Shown here: in pieces, positions 21,240 to 33,665 of the stretch
Layout: each line of letters begins with the position of its first letter
Numbering within the stretch: position 1 is the first letter of the stretch
Assembly: GCA_023014485.1 (NCBI GenBank)
Contig: JAJOZX010005633.1
Location: forward strand, 113,501-177,500
Source: Bathynomus jamesi
Taxonomy: Eukaryota > Arthropoda > Malacostraca > Isopoda > Cirolanidae
Direction: 5' to 3'
DNA: 64,000 nucleotides
Notes under the pieces: model-generated
The model's database searches: none
Seen by the model: the letters and a program-made list of their open reading frames with translations, nothing else
What the model was told of the DNA's origin: nothing
Position numbers and translations under genes: made by a program

Positions 21240-21794
21240 TTGACGTGCTACAGACGTTAAATATGGGAAACCGAGAACAATGTAAGGAAGTAAACTAAAA
21301 ATAAAAATTTGAAAAAGTAAAAAAAAAACAAAAAAAAACTAAAATAAAGTTTATAATAACTTTCAATTTTCCAAACAATTATGTAAGTGTAAGCTCCGCC
21401 CACTGAATCTCCTCCCTCCCTTTAAATCCCCCCCTTCACCCTCGCCTCCCACCATCCCTCCGCTCCTCCTCCCACCCCACCCCCGTGCAGTCATGATATT
21501 GAAAAAAGTATCAGGAAGCAAATAATTATAATAAAAGGGGAAATTAAATAAACTTTTACGTCAAAATAAATAACAAAAACTTTATAATGATTTTGACCAT
21601 GAATTTCTTTGCGACAATTATCGCAAATGGGTAAACATTATATAATATCCAGTACGAATATATAATACGTGTATGAGGAGCGTAGAAAATTTTAGGCGTA
21701 TATATATATATATATCAGAGAAAGGGAGGTGAAGGAGAGAAATATTTTTCTCCATAATGTTAAGATTTGTAATAAAAATTACAGAAACTTTGTG

Positions 21795-21836
<42 letters not shown>

Positions 21837-22159
21837 GTGTGCGTGCGTGTGTGCGTGCGTGCGTGCGTGCTTTTGTGTGTGTGTGTGTGCGTGCGTGTAT
21901 GTTTAATGAAGAACGATTCCAACATCCATATTTGTATGCATATAAAATTTTTAAAGCAAAACTTTGCAATATGAACACATCAAAAACGTCATATATATAT
22001 ATATATATATATATATACAACGAAGAGAAAGGCCTTGATGGATATCGTGACGTCATACAAGGAAGTAAAAATTGCAGTAAGAATATTTTCAAGGACGAAC
22101 ATCATGCCTTTATAAACTGAATCTTAAGGAAGAATTTTATGTACACAGTATACACAGTG

Positions 22160-22195
<36 letters not shown>

Positions 22196-22385
22196 GTTGT
22201 GAGTACTTCATGGTACTTACATGGAAATGTAGAAAAAGCTGCAATTGCATGAATAAATGAAACAAAATTGGTAATTATTAACAACTTTATTAAAGTATTG
22301 GACCTACGATTGAATCGGTCTACCATATATATATATATATATGATGAATAAAAACCACGAAGGAAAAAGAAATAATTTTTCATAT

Positions 22386-22419
<34 letters not shown>

Positions 22420-22548
22420 CTCTTTCCCTTGTTTATGTTTGTGATGGTGTGGCCTCGACACTTATGCAAAGGATAAATTACTTTAAAATAAATAATAGCA
22501 TTTATGATATCTGAAATTAGATCCCATTATAGCTATACTTGTTTGTTT

Positions 22549-22589
<41 letters not shown>

Positions 22590-22590
22590 A
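20050..22590. repeat. Microsatellite-dominated stretch
   Basis: (TA)n at about 20115-20140, 20927-20942, 21797-21814, 21990-22017, 22160-22178, 22325-22342, 22382-22420 and 22550-22580; (GA)n at 20945-20962 and 21202-21238; (CA)n at 20909-20927; (TG/CG)n at 21815-21900; a C-rich run at about 21410-21490. Open frames over these tracts are repeat translations, not genes. Confidence 0.85.
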
Positions 22591-23281
22591 AAGGGAACCT
22601 ATTTAGATGATGTAATAGTGAAATACTGTTATGCATTGTTTAGCCAGGTTACCAAATAATACGGGTTAGATTGGTATGTATGTTAAGATTGTTCATGTTA
22701 ATACCGAGTTATTGTTTATATTAACCGCTGAAGTATCTCTTCCCTTTAAGCCGAATTAGGCCAGTCTTTAGGTCGATTTCGGTTTGCGTTTGGCCTTGTT
22801 TTGCTGCCTTGGTTCATAAGCTTTATGACATTGACATTATTTTGTATCCGTACTGTTTTGTGTCTGTTATATTTAGTTGGTTGGGTTTAACCTTCTTTTA
22901 TTCGTCAGGGCCATGGAGTAGTGTTCCTCTTGTCCATAATACAACTTCGTTATATAATCTGATTAAAATGTGCTCTAGTTCTGCTGTCCTTTAAATGCGT
23001 AACACGTTTACGACAAAAGGTTAAAGGCACTGTGTCAGTCTGCTTTGTTATAATTATGCTTTGAAAATTGATACAGACACAATTATGAATATGTACATTA
23101 CAAAAAGCAAAAAGAGATAAAATGAACGAAACTGGGTTTTATATAACAAACGCTTTAATTAATGTTTTTATTTAGTTATGCCGTGTGTTATCTTTCATAT
23201 TAACTCGTTTTTATTGTATAGAGGCAACTTTTTCAATTAACTTTTTTCTTTCTGTTCATGAAATGGACCATGAACTTAAAG
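22591..23281. other. No gene seen
   Basis: No repeat, terminal motif or coding pattern recognised. Confidence 0.4.
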
Positions 23282-23486
23282 AATGTCAGCAACACTGCGG
23301 TAACGCTGTTCAAATAATGTTAGCAACATTGCTGTGACGCTGTTCAAATACTGTCAGCAACTTTGCTGTAACGCTGTTCAAATACTGTCAGCAACATTGC
23401 TGTAACGCTGTTCAAATACTGTCAGCAACACTGCTGTAGCGCTGTTCAAATAATGTTAACAACACTGCTGTAACGCTGTTCAAATT
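23282..23486. repeat. 34-bp minisatellite, six units
   Basis: The unit GTCAGCAACATTGCTGTAAC plus GCTGTTCAAATACT repeats head to tail six times with a few substitutions per copy and no spacers. Within each unit, CAGCAAC and GTTGCTG-like segments allow a small hairpin. Confidence 0.9.
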
Positions 23487-24578
23487 CTCAAATCTGAAAA
23501 TAAGCAAAATAAGTTTTTCTTAACAGTATTATTATTTGTATCTAATTTAACTGAAATTATTTTATACAAAATTTCAGTATTAGAGGGGCGGATTAGGGTA
23601 AAAGAAATAGTTTTTCTTCCTTACCCTTAAAAAGTTAAAAATAGGGATATTAGTATACCCTACAGTTAATTTAGGTCCTACTGTATAGACGATTTACTTT
23701 CAGATCCATTTTGAACATGCTTAAATAATGAATTCAAGTAGTGGTACTAAATTTTGGCCGAGCAGGACTATAGATCAGACTATGGCGCATATAAAATGCT
23801 ATATGTACTACTTCATGTGGCAAGATTGATGATATCTTCGGCCATTCGTCCTTGATGAGAGGCCCGCGGGCTGCATGCGGCCCCCCACGCTTTTTTTCTT
23901 GTTTTACTATCCATCAGTTCCTTGAAATTTATGGTCAAATTTTATACATTTATAAATACACCTGTTAGTTAACACATCCAAAATTTGAAACTGAGGAAAT
24001 GAACAAATCTAAAAATACTCGTTGGTAACACTAACATGCAAACTATATACAATGTGTTGATTTATATGCGACCCTCATTGAAGACAAATGCGTTAGGTTA
24101 TATAGGCTTCATAGCCTAAATCCTTACCTTGGATGGGATCCTTATCGTATGGCTTATCTTAGCCTATCTGATTAATTTAAATATTTATATTAATCATTTT
24201 TCCAAGTAATTATTACCTGATAATAGAAAAATCTTTTTATTTCATACCTTTGTATATTATAAGGTCGCTAAGATAAATTAGAATCTCTCTCTCTTTGCTG
24301 TCCTATAGGGAAGCTTTAATTGCGTAGTTTTATTATGGTTCAGTAGACACGTACTGAGCAAGGGTGAATCCCTAAAATTACCATAATGTAGTTACGAGTT
24401 AAGGATGCATTATCTTCATGGCTATCTTTTGAAGCGGGATAGACCAAATAAAAAATTAACATTATTTACTTTTATTAGATCATAAACCAACAAGATTCAT
24501 GCCCTAAATAAGTAGTTACATATAAGTACTGCGAATTATGTTTATATCTTTTGTATAAACAATAAATATGAAGGACAC

Positions 24579-24610
<32 letters not shown>

Positions 24611-25186
24611 TTCTTTTTGAGGAAATACAGTACAGCCATCTTGTATAGCAGTAAATAACGTATTTCCACGTTATTTTAGGTGGAAAGTCTCATGTTTCGA
24701 GTGAAATGCAGTTTTTTCTTACTGACACGAAACACGAAAGACGAAAACTCGTTTGAATGCAGTTAATTATTTGATGGCTTTAAAACAGCATCCCTTCACG
24801 CGTACCGTAAATGCAAGTGACCCCATTCGGAGCCTCTCTTACTTTTCAAGTGGATGCTAACCCGTTTTTCATCTTTCGTTTCCTCTTTTCAATACAGAAG
24901 TTTGTACGAGTAATTCATGGTTCGACCCTTCCACTTTCACTCGCAGGAGTTTTTAATGTCCCTCATCTCATGAACCTGTTTTGACTTTTATTCTTTTCTC
25001 GTACTGCTTTGCCTTTCTCTTCGTTTCAACTATCAAGCATCCTACAATGCATAGATTTCTTACCCTTCATCCCGATGCTATCTTCACGCGGCGGCGCGCC
25101 ACGGCGCCAGAATTCGTACTCCTGCACAAGATTATTCCATAAATTCAGTCTGACTTGACGATATTTTAAATGAAATTGTATACTAC

Positions 25187-25217
<31 letters not shown>

Positions 25218-25493
25218 TATTAGGAATAAGTAATGTTTTACTTAATTTTTTAGAAGCCTTTGGGGATGTGAGGGTGAAGAATGGATCCTCCGCCTTCTTC
25301 GTGCGTTTTGTAAAAGGGATGGGGTTTATAGTCTCAGCTTTCCTGTACTTATGAAGGTTGGAGATTGGTCTGGGGTCACATCTCTGGAAAGTACTCTACC
25401 ACGAGCGATGCTGTGGCGACAGACTAAAAGAAATATGTGTGGAAGGAAGTATGTGTGTTACAAATGCATACTGGCAAAACAAGGACATCCATG
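23487..25493. other. No gene; worn hAT-like end and microsatellites
   Basis: GAGAGGCCCGCGGGCTGCATGCGGCCC near 23857-23885 resembles the terminus of some hAT elements but has no partner. (CA)n lies at 24590-24610 and (AAT)n at about 25188-25217. Nothing else is recognisable. Confidence 0.4.
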
Positions 25494-25542
25494 TACAGGG
25501 TGTTTCAAAAGTTCGGAATCACAGGAATATTTATTTTTAAAT

Positions 25543-25584
<42 letters not shown>

Positions 25585-25695
25585 GGTGTGGGATTGAACT
25601 CAGAATGGTCCCCTGAGATCCCAGAAGGGTTCCTTGTTCCACGCACGGTCTGTGTGTACATATATATATATATATATATATTATATATTTATATA

Positions 25696-26603
25696 CAGGG
25701 CGTCGTCCCAAAAAAATGTATACACACTTTAAATAATTATAAAGGCAGTGTTTATTAAAATACATTTCATTTTCAAAATGTAATAGAATCTACAGACATT
25801 ATTTAATTGTTTTGTCAACGCATGTTTTCAAACTGACGTCCGTTCTGGTCCAGGCACTGCTGATAACGCGAAGCAATGGAATCGCAAACATCACGAAACA
25901 TTTCGTTTGGTATTTGTGTGCATTCTCGTTCAATGGCTGCTCTCAATTCAGCGACTGTTGCAGGTTTTATAGCGTAGACTTTGTCTTTTAAGTATCCCCA
26001 TAAAAAAAGTCTAGTGGTGTGAGGTCTGGTGAACGCGGAGGGTATTCTACGAAATCCCTTCGTCCAATCCACATCCACATCGTGCCAAGTACCACTCGCA
26101 ATACCCCACTCTTCGGTCCGGATCATCTTCATTAATAGCATGGACTAATCTTGGAATGTAACTTTTCCATTGACAGCGCTTCAAAATGCGTTGGGCAGAC
26201 GATTCTGAAATTCCTACCTCACGACTCGCTTGCCGCACAGATTTTCTTGGACTTTGGTGATACGTTTCCAGTACTCTTTCTTGCTTTGTGGGGCTTGTCG
26301 ATGTCCGTGGTCTTCCGGAACGCTTCTTGTGGACATTCTGAACAGTTCATCGGCTTCAAACTTATCTCTAATTCGAGTGATGGTAAGTCGCGTTGGTGGA
26401 TCTGTTTGAAACTCCCTCCTAAACTGTCTTTGCACTTCAACTGCGTTTTTCACACTTCCAGTAGCATTTTAGAATGAATTTCCTTTGTTCAAAGCTTAGT
26501 CTGACTGCCATTATTAATTCTAATGGGTTTAACTTGGAAAGAAAGAAACATCAATTGAGCTATCAGCTGTTAAAGTGTGTATACATTTTTTTGGGACGCC
26601 CTG
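25696..26603 (-). mobile_element. Internally deleted mariner, copy 1
   Basis: The TIRs CAGGGCGTCGTCCCAAAAAA and TTTTTTGGGACGCCCTG are flanked by TA. The 908-bp body carries both ends of a transposase gene on the reverse strand but not the catalytic middle. Copy 2 at 60900-61808 is nearly identical and has the same deletion. Confidence 0.9.
25815..26511 (-). pseudogene. Mariner transposase with the catalytic centre deleted
   Basis: The start at 26511 (MAVRLSFEQRKFILKCYWK) leads to a first helix-turn-helix region, then [18 protein letters not shown] sequence and [19 protein letters not shown] as the second. After [13 protein letters not shown] and CEWYLARC the frame jumps directly into [23 protein letters not shown] sequence, FFLWGYLKDKVYAIKPATV and SIASRYQQCLDQNGRQFEN. 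The block holding the first two aspartates is gone. Frameshifts occur at about 26030, 26230 and 26330. DNA binding by the N-terminal part could survive only in a repaired copy. Confidence 0.85.
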
Positions 26604-26663
26604 TATATATATATATACACATAAAAAATATTTCTTATGATTTCGGACTTTTGAAACACCCTG

Positions 26664-27060
26664 TACATGGTAAGGGCATAACAGAATCCTTTACCACTTT
26701 TGGGGGATTAAGAGAAAAGTATTTCGATCAGTTTAATAAACGTGACAAACTTCAGTAACGACCAATGTTCTTTCCTTGTACTTCCATCATCAATTTAACA
26801 CGATTTTGAAAGGAACACAGGAGTCGACCAAGTAAGTCTTTGTTAATCTCGATGCTTTGCAAAACCTCTTTGAGCACTCTTACTAACGTTTCTCTTGGAT
26901 TTTGGTCTTGGCCTCTTGAATATTGCAGATACTTTTGTTCGTTGTTTGACAGTTGCACCCAAATTTTCTCAAGTATTTAAATGGGTGAGTTTCCACGCCA
27001 TCGTCCGAATTTAACTTATCGAAAATCGTTACAGTGTTATCACCTGTCAAAACTACAGAA
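26664..27060 (-). repeat. Mariner-like remnant, homologous to 50389-50826
   Basis: In reverse, GTAGTTTTGACAGGTGATAA, TCGGACGATGGCGTGGAAAC, GGTTTTGCAAAGCATCGAGATT and TTCCTTTCAAAATCGTGTTAAAT all recur in the same order at 50400-50680. A reverse frame at 26958-26752 ends with LCSFQNRVKLMMEVQGKNIG, resembling the C-terminus of mariner-type transposases. Confidence 0.6.
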
Positions 27061-27320
27061 AACCCCCCCTAACATCGCTAAAAACGTTTTTACGTTTAAA
27101 GTAATTGATAAATGGAATAATCTTCCCGCGTCAGTCGTGAACTCTATCAGCGTTAATATGTTTAAGAACCGTTTAGATAGGCATTTTAAAAATATTAACG
27201 TTGTTTAAAATAATAAAACAATTAGCAACAGGAGCTCTGGGGGTGATGGTCAAGGATGAGTCTGTTAATGATTAATGCCAGCTTGTGACATGCCAGCGTG
27301 TGATATGCCAGCAATAAAAT
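27061..27320 (+). pseudogene. CR1-like LINE, last coding segment and 3' UTR
   Basis: From about 27078 the frame gives VFTFKVIDKWNNLPASVVNS and VNMFKNRLDRHF, then TAA at 27206. This is the conserved C-terminal end of CR1/L2-group ORF2, the same as NSWNSLPVEVI and NMFKNRLDAH near 54790-54870. A short 3' UTR with AATAAAATTATTT follows. Everything upstream is missing (5' truncation). Confidence 0.75.
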
Positions 27321-27539
27321 TATTTAAAAAAAAATTAGACTAACACGAACGTAGATGTAGCTCGTAGCGTAAACTAACCCACTTTTTGTTATACTGTTTA
27401 TACTTTTTTTTCTTATCCTCTCCTTAATTACATGTCTGTAACTCTCTTTACTTGCATGTCTGTAATTTGCATGGTATGATAGTGTTTGAGTTAAGACCGT
27501 GTTTGCATGGTTTATAAGTGTTCTTAGTTTACTTCTTTT

Positions 27540-27795
27540 CATCTTTCACCCCTTTCCTATTCTCTTCGACTATTTTTCCGACTTGTCGGCAGTGGCCGGC
27601 GGATGATGATGGTGAGTCTTTCTCTCTCTTTTTTCTGAATGAATGTTAACCCACGAATGATAGGTTTTGGCTACTTACTTAACCCCTTATTCTCTCTTTT
27701 AATCCCCTCCTCTTTCCTTTCTCTCGGGCTAACCTTAGAGTGGATCTTAGGGTCTTTGTTAGCCTTAGCTTCTGTAGATCTGTAGATCTGAAAAC
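27540..27795 (+). repeat. CR1-like 3' UTR with 8-bp tail repeats
   Basis: GAGTGGATCTTAGGGTCTTTGTTAGCC at about 27738 matches GAGTGGATCCTAGGGTCTTTGTTGG at about 55222, and it terminates in (CTGTAGAT)2. Short terminal repeats in place of poly-A are characteristic of CR1/L2 elements. The limit at 27540 is approximate. Confidence 0.6.
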
Positions 27796-27821
27796 CGGTA
27801 ATTTTTTTTACACCGTTTATA

Positions 27822-28420
27822 CAGGATGCTATCAAATTATAGGCGTCAATGTGAACAAAAAAGTTCCTATGAACATAATTCCACAATCGCTTCGTTTCCG
27901 AGATACATTGCCTTTTTGTCGAGGACGATCCAATTAAAATGAAAGTCATTGAAGTTTATCAAAGTTTATTTACAGCGAGTGCTCAAAATGGTTTCCCTGC
28001 ATCAGAGTACATGCTTCAACGCGTCGTTGAAAATTTTGCCGCATCAGTTCGAAAACACCTACATGGTTGTGTATTGTTTCTGAACAATCTTGAACACGTT
28101 GCCACAATTCGTCTGTTATTAACTTCCCTCGCATAAACAAGATTTTTTTAAATAACCCCACAAAGAAAAGTCAATTGCATTTAGGTCCGGAGACCTGGGT
28201 GGCCAAGCGACGGGACCATGTCGCCAATCCACCGCTGAGGATATTCTTCATTCAGAAAATTTCTAACAGCAATACTATTTTGGTAAACTTTAATGACTTT
28301 CATTTTAATTGGATCGTCTTCGGCAAAAAAGCAATCTATCTCGGAAACGAAGCGATTGCGGATCTATTTATGTTCATAGGAACTTTTTTGTTCACTTTGA
28401 CGTCTGGAATATGTATACTC
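27822..28420 (-). mobile_element. Mariner-like element with long TIRs, deleted
   Basis: About 140 bases at the left (GTGAACAAAAAAGTTCCTAT, CACAATCGCTTCGTTTCCGA, ATTAAAATGAAAGTCATT) recur inverted at the right up to about 28420. Such long TIRs are unusual for mariners. The right boundary is approximate. Confidence 0.75.
27970..28275 (-). pseudogene. Mariner-like transposase C-terminal fragment
   Basis: In reverse, WPPRSPDLNAIDFSLWG with shifts leads to GLFKKILFMRGKL, ITDELWQRVQDCSETI, FQRRVEACTLMQGNHFEH and a stop. SPDLNAIDF marks the third catalytic aspartate. The first two thirds of the enzyme are missing. Confidence 0.75.
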
Positions 28421-28594
28421 ATTTATGAAACATAATACTGTATACAGTATGGATAGAGAGATGAGTGTGGAGACGAGTCTGATAGCTTATGTGTCAGTGA
28501 GTAAAATATGCCAAAGGTTGTGGGTGATACAAAAGTTATTCACAGGTTAAGTAATATGCTGTACAAAGTTAAGTTGCTTGGTGTTTGGTTTAAG

Positions 28595-28598
<4 letters not shown>

Positions 28599-28688
<90 letters not shown>
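28599..28688. repeat. (GA)n microsatellite, 90 bp
   Basis: About 45 uninterrupted GA units. It lies next to the RTE remnant. Confidence 0.97.
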
Positions 28689-28691
<3 letters not shown>

Positions 28692-28699
28692 GAAAGCTT

Positions 28700-30110
28700 G
28701 AATTCGAATGAAGTGATAAAAATGTTTAGAAAAAGAGTGGAGCAAATTCCTGAGGAGATAAATGGTGAACAAATGCATGTATAAAATATGTAAAATGTTT
28801 ATAAAAGATGTTTAATGACGACAGCATTTGATGTAGGTGGGAGTACGAAATGGAGTGAGGAGAAAGACGACTGTATGGTGGAATGATGACATGAAGAATG
28901 ATGACGTGACGTGAATGATGACGTGAAGAATGCAGTGGAAGAAGAGAAGAGAGTCTGACAGTGATGAAAGGAGCTGTAATGAACTGTACAATAAATACAA
29001 GAAGAATGTTAAGTAAATAGTGAAAAGAAGTATCGGGAGAGTAAATAAAAACTTAGGCAAGACGATGATCGAGCATTTATTGAGTAGTATGTGGGGAACA
29101 GAAAGCTATTCTGGAGAGAAGTAAGAAAGCGTAAAGGTCAGTCAGCCTGGTGGACTGATTGCCAATATTAGAGATATAAATGGTAATGTATTAATGTAAA
29201 ATGAACAAATACGTAAGAGATTTAAAGAGTATTTTAATGAGCTGTACGTGAGGTAGATGAACAAACAGCAAATGTGAATGCAGGTGGTTTTAGTGATGTA
29301 TGTAGAAGTGTATACTAGGAAGTGGAAGGCATTGAGTTAGAAGAAGCTGCACGACCATGCAATATACAAACTAAAAAAAGGGAAGCCAGGAGGAATTGAT
29401 AGAATATGCAGTTAAGTGATTAAATATGGAAGTAGAATTAGGCTCCAATGGCTGTTGAAGATGTGCAAAAAAGCGGAGATTGAACAAAATCTGTAATTGT
29501 ATCACTGTAATAAAAATAGAGATGAGAGAAGTTAACGTAGAAATTCTAGGAGTATAAACTGGAAAAGTATAGGGAAGAATGTTGATAGATAAAGTAAAAA
29601 CTATTTGATTCTTTAGTTGCAAATCGATCAAGAAGACTATTCTGGAGAAGGCAGAGGATGGGTTGATCAAATGTTTGAAGCGAGACAAATGACTGAGAAA
29701 CTAAACGGTAAGAAAAAAGGTGTATATGCTATGTATGGGTTTGAAGAAAGCGCATTATATAGATTTGTATTGTGGCAAGGACTTAAAATGTATGGTTCAG
29801 TAGGAAGTTGTTAGATGCAGCGAGAAGTTTTTATATAGGTTGTAGTGTGATGTAGCCATGGTTTTTTAATGTACGTGTGGATGGGGTACTGCGTGAGATA
29901 AAATAAGAATACTGAAGAGGAGAAGTAAGTCTGAATTTGGAAGAGAACGAGGAATAGCTGTCACATTTGATGTGTGTTGATGATGTGATGCTTCTGGGTG
30001 AATCAGAGAATGAATTAATGAAAGCAGTGACAAGGTTTGTTGACGTTTGTTGAATAGAGACTTACGAGTATTTATAGAATGTTTGACTGACAAAAGACGT
30101 ATATATACAG
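28700..30110 (+). pseudogene. RTE-like LINE, reverse transcriptase part 1
   Basis: A heavily mutated forward reading. At 29640-29815 VDQMFEARQMTEKLNGKKKG, VYAMYGFEES and WQGLKMYGSVGS correspond to the RTE-group RT block around motif A. Downstream, VCVDDVMLLGESENELMKAV-like sequence (about 29970) corresponds to motif C. Stops are frequent. The element is cut at 30110 by a foldback/hAT insertion and resumes at 37375. Confidence 0.7.
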
Positions 30111-30618
30111 TAGGGGTGCACCGATTAATCGGTATCGGCAAGCTTGGCATAGGTAGCGTCGACTGGGACGAATTGGGTCACCAAATGGGAAATGATTTTT
30201 TTGCTGATGCGACATTCTTAAAACTATAATTAAAATTGTTTTTAGCTTTTACCACTAAATCACAAAACTTTAACCTTTTGTGTCTCTTTTTTTAAATCCA
30301 GCAGTTAGGAACATCAAAATCATTTTACACTGAGTCGCATGTATAGAAGACAAATTTTTAGCAAAAAATTACCTTATTTCAACCGAAATAAACTTCATTA
30401 ACCAAACATAAATGATTAAGACAACACCGAAATGAAGCTTTATTGAAAACACACATCCTGGTAAAAAACAACCAAATTCTTCAAAGTAGTTAGCTATGGT
30501 AGCTATCTTCATATAAAAATATTTTCCTTAAAATAACTAAAAATTAACTTTTTAAAAATGGTTTATTTATTCAATATATTCCTTACAGCTGCTTGAAGTG
30601 TTGGAAATTTTTTTTTTT

Positions 30619-33529
30619 TTATTTTAAAAATTTCATGTTACAATGAATTAATGCCAATTGTTCCCCATGTTCGGGCGTTAATTTGTTTCTCTTGGATTCG
30701 TAGATATTTCCTCCTGTGCTGAACAATCTTTCACTATAAACTGAAGAGGGAGGAGCGCACAGATATTTTTTGACCATTTTGCAGAATGTAGTTAGCTGTT
30801 GTTCATTTTCTGTTGATTTCTCTCCATGTTTGCCTATATCATAATTGTTCCACCAATGAAATGGACATTCTTTCCTTGCTATTGCAGGAAGTGATAGATA
30901 GAAATCAACTTCTTCTTTCCTGAAATAAATAGAAAATACATACAATCATGCAGTGTTACGTTACATTACATAAATAATTTAAATATAAAGTCACCTAAAA
31001 AAAAATGTTGCTAACCATTTTATCTTTTTGTCTTTAATAAGTTGTTTGTGGATTGATTTCGACTTTTTTGTAACCCTTTTTGACTGTTCCAAGTTGCTTT
31101 CCCCTTCTTCAAAAAATTTATATATATCTTGCATTCTTAGCTTTTTTAAGGGTGAACCTGAGGTTGTCGACTCAGCATCTGATCCAGAAGCCGTAGAACC
31201 AGAGTCTGAAAACTCTTGAGTCAGTTAAACTTGTGCTGTATTCTGTAATTTAAGTATAGCTATTAAAGTTCATACAACACTGGTAATTGTATGTCATAAA
31301 ACCTAATGATTTTTTTTTTTTTTTGAGATTTTAGTTTAAATCTGAAAAAAATCAACTTTGCCAATAAGAATAAATCACTTTAGTGCACCAATTTACTTTG
31401 TAATTTAAAAAAATAAGGAAATAGATGAACTAATTTTGAAGGAACATTAGATCTATTTATTTTAAATAACAATGAATAGGTATTTTGGCTAATGAAAATA
31501 ACTACTGACTGAGTTAAAAAGTTAATATCATTATCCTAAACCCTAGAATCAATTTTTAAAAAAAAATTATGAAAATAAAATTGTAATCTGGGAAAATAAG
31601 AATAAAATATAAATGGTGCTACTGTAGTATGCGGTCTACCTACGATTCGGCGGTCTACCTTTGAAGTATAGTTTCTTATCTTGTTTGCTAATTGCTTGTT
31701 TACATCCCAATGTTAATCGCTCTTGACGATTGGTTAGGTTTAGTCATGATATTTTCGTTAGTTTTAACGAAAATATCATGATTAAACCTAACCAATCGTA
31801 GGTAGACCGCATACTACAGTAGCACCAATATAAATATTATTTGACTTACCATCAGTTTTTGGTTTTGAAAATTTGTCTGAAGCATTATATAGTTCTGTTA
31901 GGGCTCTCTCCTTGTCTTCTGATGTAACAAAATATTTCATTTTGAACCGTGGATCGAGTACTGTTGCTAGGATTAGTTTAGATTCTTCTTTATACTTGTT
32001 AAATCTTTCTTTAAAACTACCTCTGACTTCCTCAAGAATGGTTTGAATACCTTTGACATTTGTCACAGCAAAATCCAGATATTTTTCCATTGATACAATA
32101 AAAGGAATGACTTGAGAAATTAATGCATCTGCAAAGTTCATCTGTTTGGTCGCTACTTCAAACTGTTTGAGAACCATGACAAGTGTTTCGGCAAGCTCCC
32201 ATTGGTCATCTGTTAAGCAAGTATGCTTTTTCCCTATACAATATAGGATTATTGCTTTCTTTTGCTCAACAATGCGTGCTAGCATATAATAGGTGCTATG
32301 CCACCTAATTGATACGTCTTGGATGATAGCATGCTGCGGTAATTTAATTTAATTTTGTATTTCCTTTAAAGCATCTCGTGCTGAATTAGAGTGATGGAAA
32401 TGAGTTGCCAAATTTCGTACAACCGCAAGCATGTCCTTTACGCTTCTTTGTTCTTTAATAACTTTATCTTGTATGCATAATTGAAGTGTGTGTATAACAC
32501 AACAAAATGAGGAGTCTTCTAGGCCACTCTCTCTAATAGCAACTTTCATATTTGCCGCATTATCGGTTACGATCGTCTGTATCTTTTCCTTATTGATGTT
32601 CCATTTTTTGAGGGAGTCTGTTAAAAACTTTGCTATTTTAACTCCGGTATGTGAGCCTTCAAAATGGGACATTCGTAGAACAGCTTGCTCAGGTCCAAAC
32701 TCCTCATTTATCCAATGGGCTGTTAAGCTATAAAACGAATGCAGACTATGACTAGCCGTCCATCCATCTGTAGTAAGGCTGACATATGACGCATTATCAA
32801 GCTTGGTACGTAGAGTAGTTTCCAATTTTTGGTAAATGAAGGGGATGACACTTTCTGCAAAATGCTTTCTCGATGGTATAGTCTAGTGTATCTAGGCTCA
32901 AGATGGCTTATCAAATTTTTAAAGCCAATGTCTTCTACAACTGAGTAGGGTTGCAGATCGTAGCAGATCATTTTTCCAATCTTCAAAGTAATAACTCTAG
33001 CTCTATTATCATTGATTGCCCATTTCTTTTTCTTTTCCAGTAGATTCTCCAATGATGGTTGTAACAAGAGTTTTATCTTGACTTGTTAACTTGCTGTCTG
33101 ATGATTGTAGTTCATGTACTTCTGGTTCTACATGTTCAAATTCTGATATAGTTTCTTCTAATGATTTCCTATTGGAGGGGCCTGGTTTTTCCATCGAAAC
33201 TATCTCAGTTTTTCTATCTTTATTTGATGATTCGTCACTTGGAGAGTCAGTAACTTTCTTTGACAGAAAAGTGGACATGAGTATGCTTTGACTTGTTAGT
33301 GATGTTTTTTTTACTGGATGCTGTTGCTTGTTGAGAGCTTCAAGTTTGTTAAAAAAGCTTTGTGCTGAGACTTAAGATGGCTTCTGAGGTTTGATGTAGT
33401 CATTTTATGTGTTTCCTTTCCTCCTCCGGATATAAGCGCACCACATACTTTACACTTTGCTTTGCTATTATCTTCTGAACAGATGGCAAAAAAATCCCAA
33501 ATTGGGCTGGTTTTGGAAGATTTAGACAT
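30619..33529 (-). pseudogene. hAT transposase, BED-finger type, decayed
   Basis: The start at 33529 (MSKSSKTSPIWDFF) leads into a BED-type zinc finger CKVCGALISGGGKETH with NLRSHLKSQH. An acidic/serine linker follows (33278-33009), then shifted frames with ENLLEKKKKWAIND. The catalytic core (32825-32349) has SLTTDGWTASHSLHSFYSLT, TIVTDNAANM and CVIHTLQLCIQDKV. 32285-31840 holds LTDDQWELAETLVMVLKQFE and ILATVLDPRFKMKYF. The C-terminal dimerisation block (30945-30619) has PPSSVYSERLFSTGGNI and RNKLTPEHGEQLALI. Frameshifts near 33000, 32830 and 32340 and the MITE insertion disable it. Length and order match the ZBED-like hAT family. Confidence 0.9.
31615..31826. mobile_element. Palindromic element, copy 3 (reversed core polarity)
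   Basis: The ends GGTGCTACTGTAGTATGCGG and their inverse are flanked by a perfect 9-bp AATATAAAT (31606-31614 and 31827-31835). The core is GATTGGTTAGG.TTAGTCATGATATTTTCGTTA mirrored at a TTTTCG/CGAAAA centre. The core matches copies 1, 2 and 4, but the arms run in the opposite direction to copies 1 and 2. A 9-bp duplication is typical of MULE-type elements. Confidence 0.9.
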
Positions 33530-33665
33530 AGCTCATATTAATGTTGTAAAATTCTCGGGAATAATCTTTAGGAGAATATTCTCTGAACCGAGAATTTTTT
33601 ATAATTTTCTTTTATAGAATATTTGAGGGGGTTTTCAACTATTCTGATACAACTTAACTTCAGTT

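Larger units (their letters stand above)
25496..26663. mobile_element. Outer mariner-like MITE with TTTCAAAAGTTCGGA ends
   Basis: The left end CAGGGTGTTTCAAAAGTTCG and right end CGGACTTTTGAAACACCCTG are inverted, each flanked by TA. Between them lies mostly (TA)n, a copy of the GTTCCTTGTTCCACGCACGG repeat also found at 45700-46100, and the inner mariner at 25696-26603. The outer element's own core is therefore very short. Confidence 0.8.

Noticed and set aside
20764..22461. Open frames with ThThTh, YIYIYI and VCVCVC stretches
   Set aside because: They are translations of (CA)n, (TA)n and (TG)n microsatellites.
23282..23486. Regular direct repeats that might suggest a CRISPR array
   Set aside because: Units follow each other without spacers, the repeat itself spans the whole period, and the sequence is a eukaryotic nuclear region. 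It is a minisatellite.
25085..25110. GC-rich GGCGGCGCGCC patch as a CpG-island promoter
   Set aside because: Only about 25 bases long with no adjacent exon or other promoter evidence.
28508..28778. Frames with alternating RE or SL repeats
   Set aside because: Both strands of the (GA)n tract at 28599-28688; not coding.
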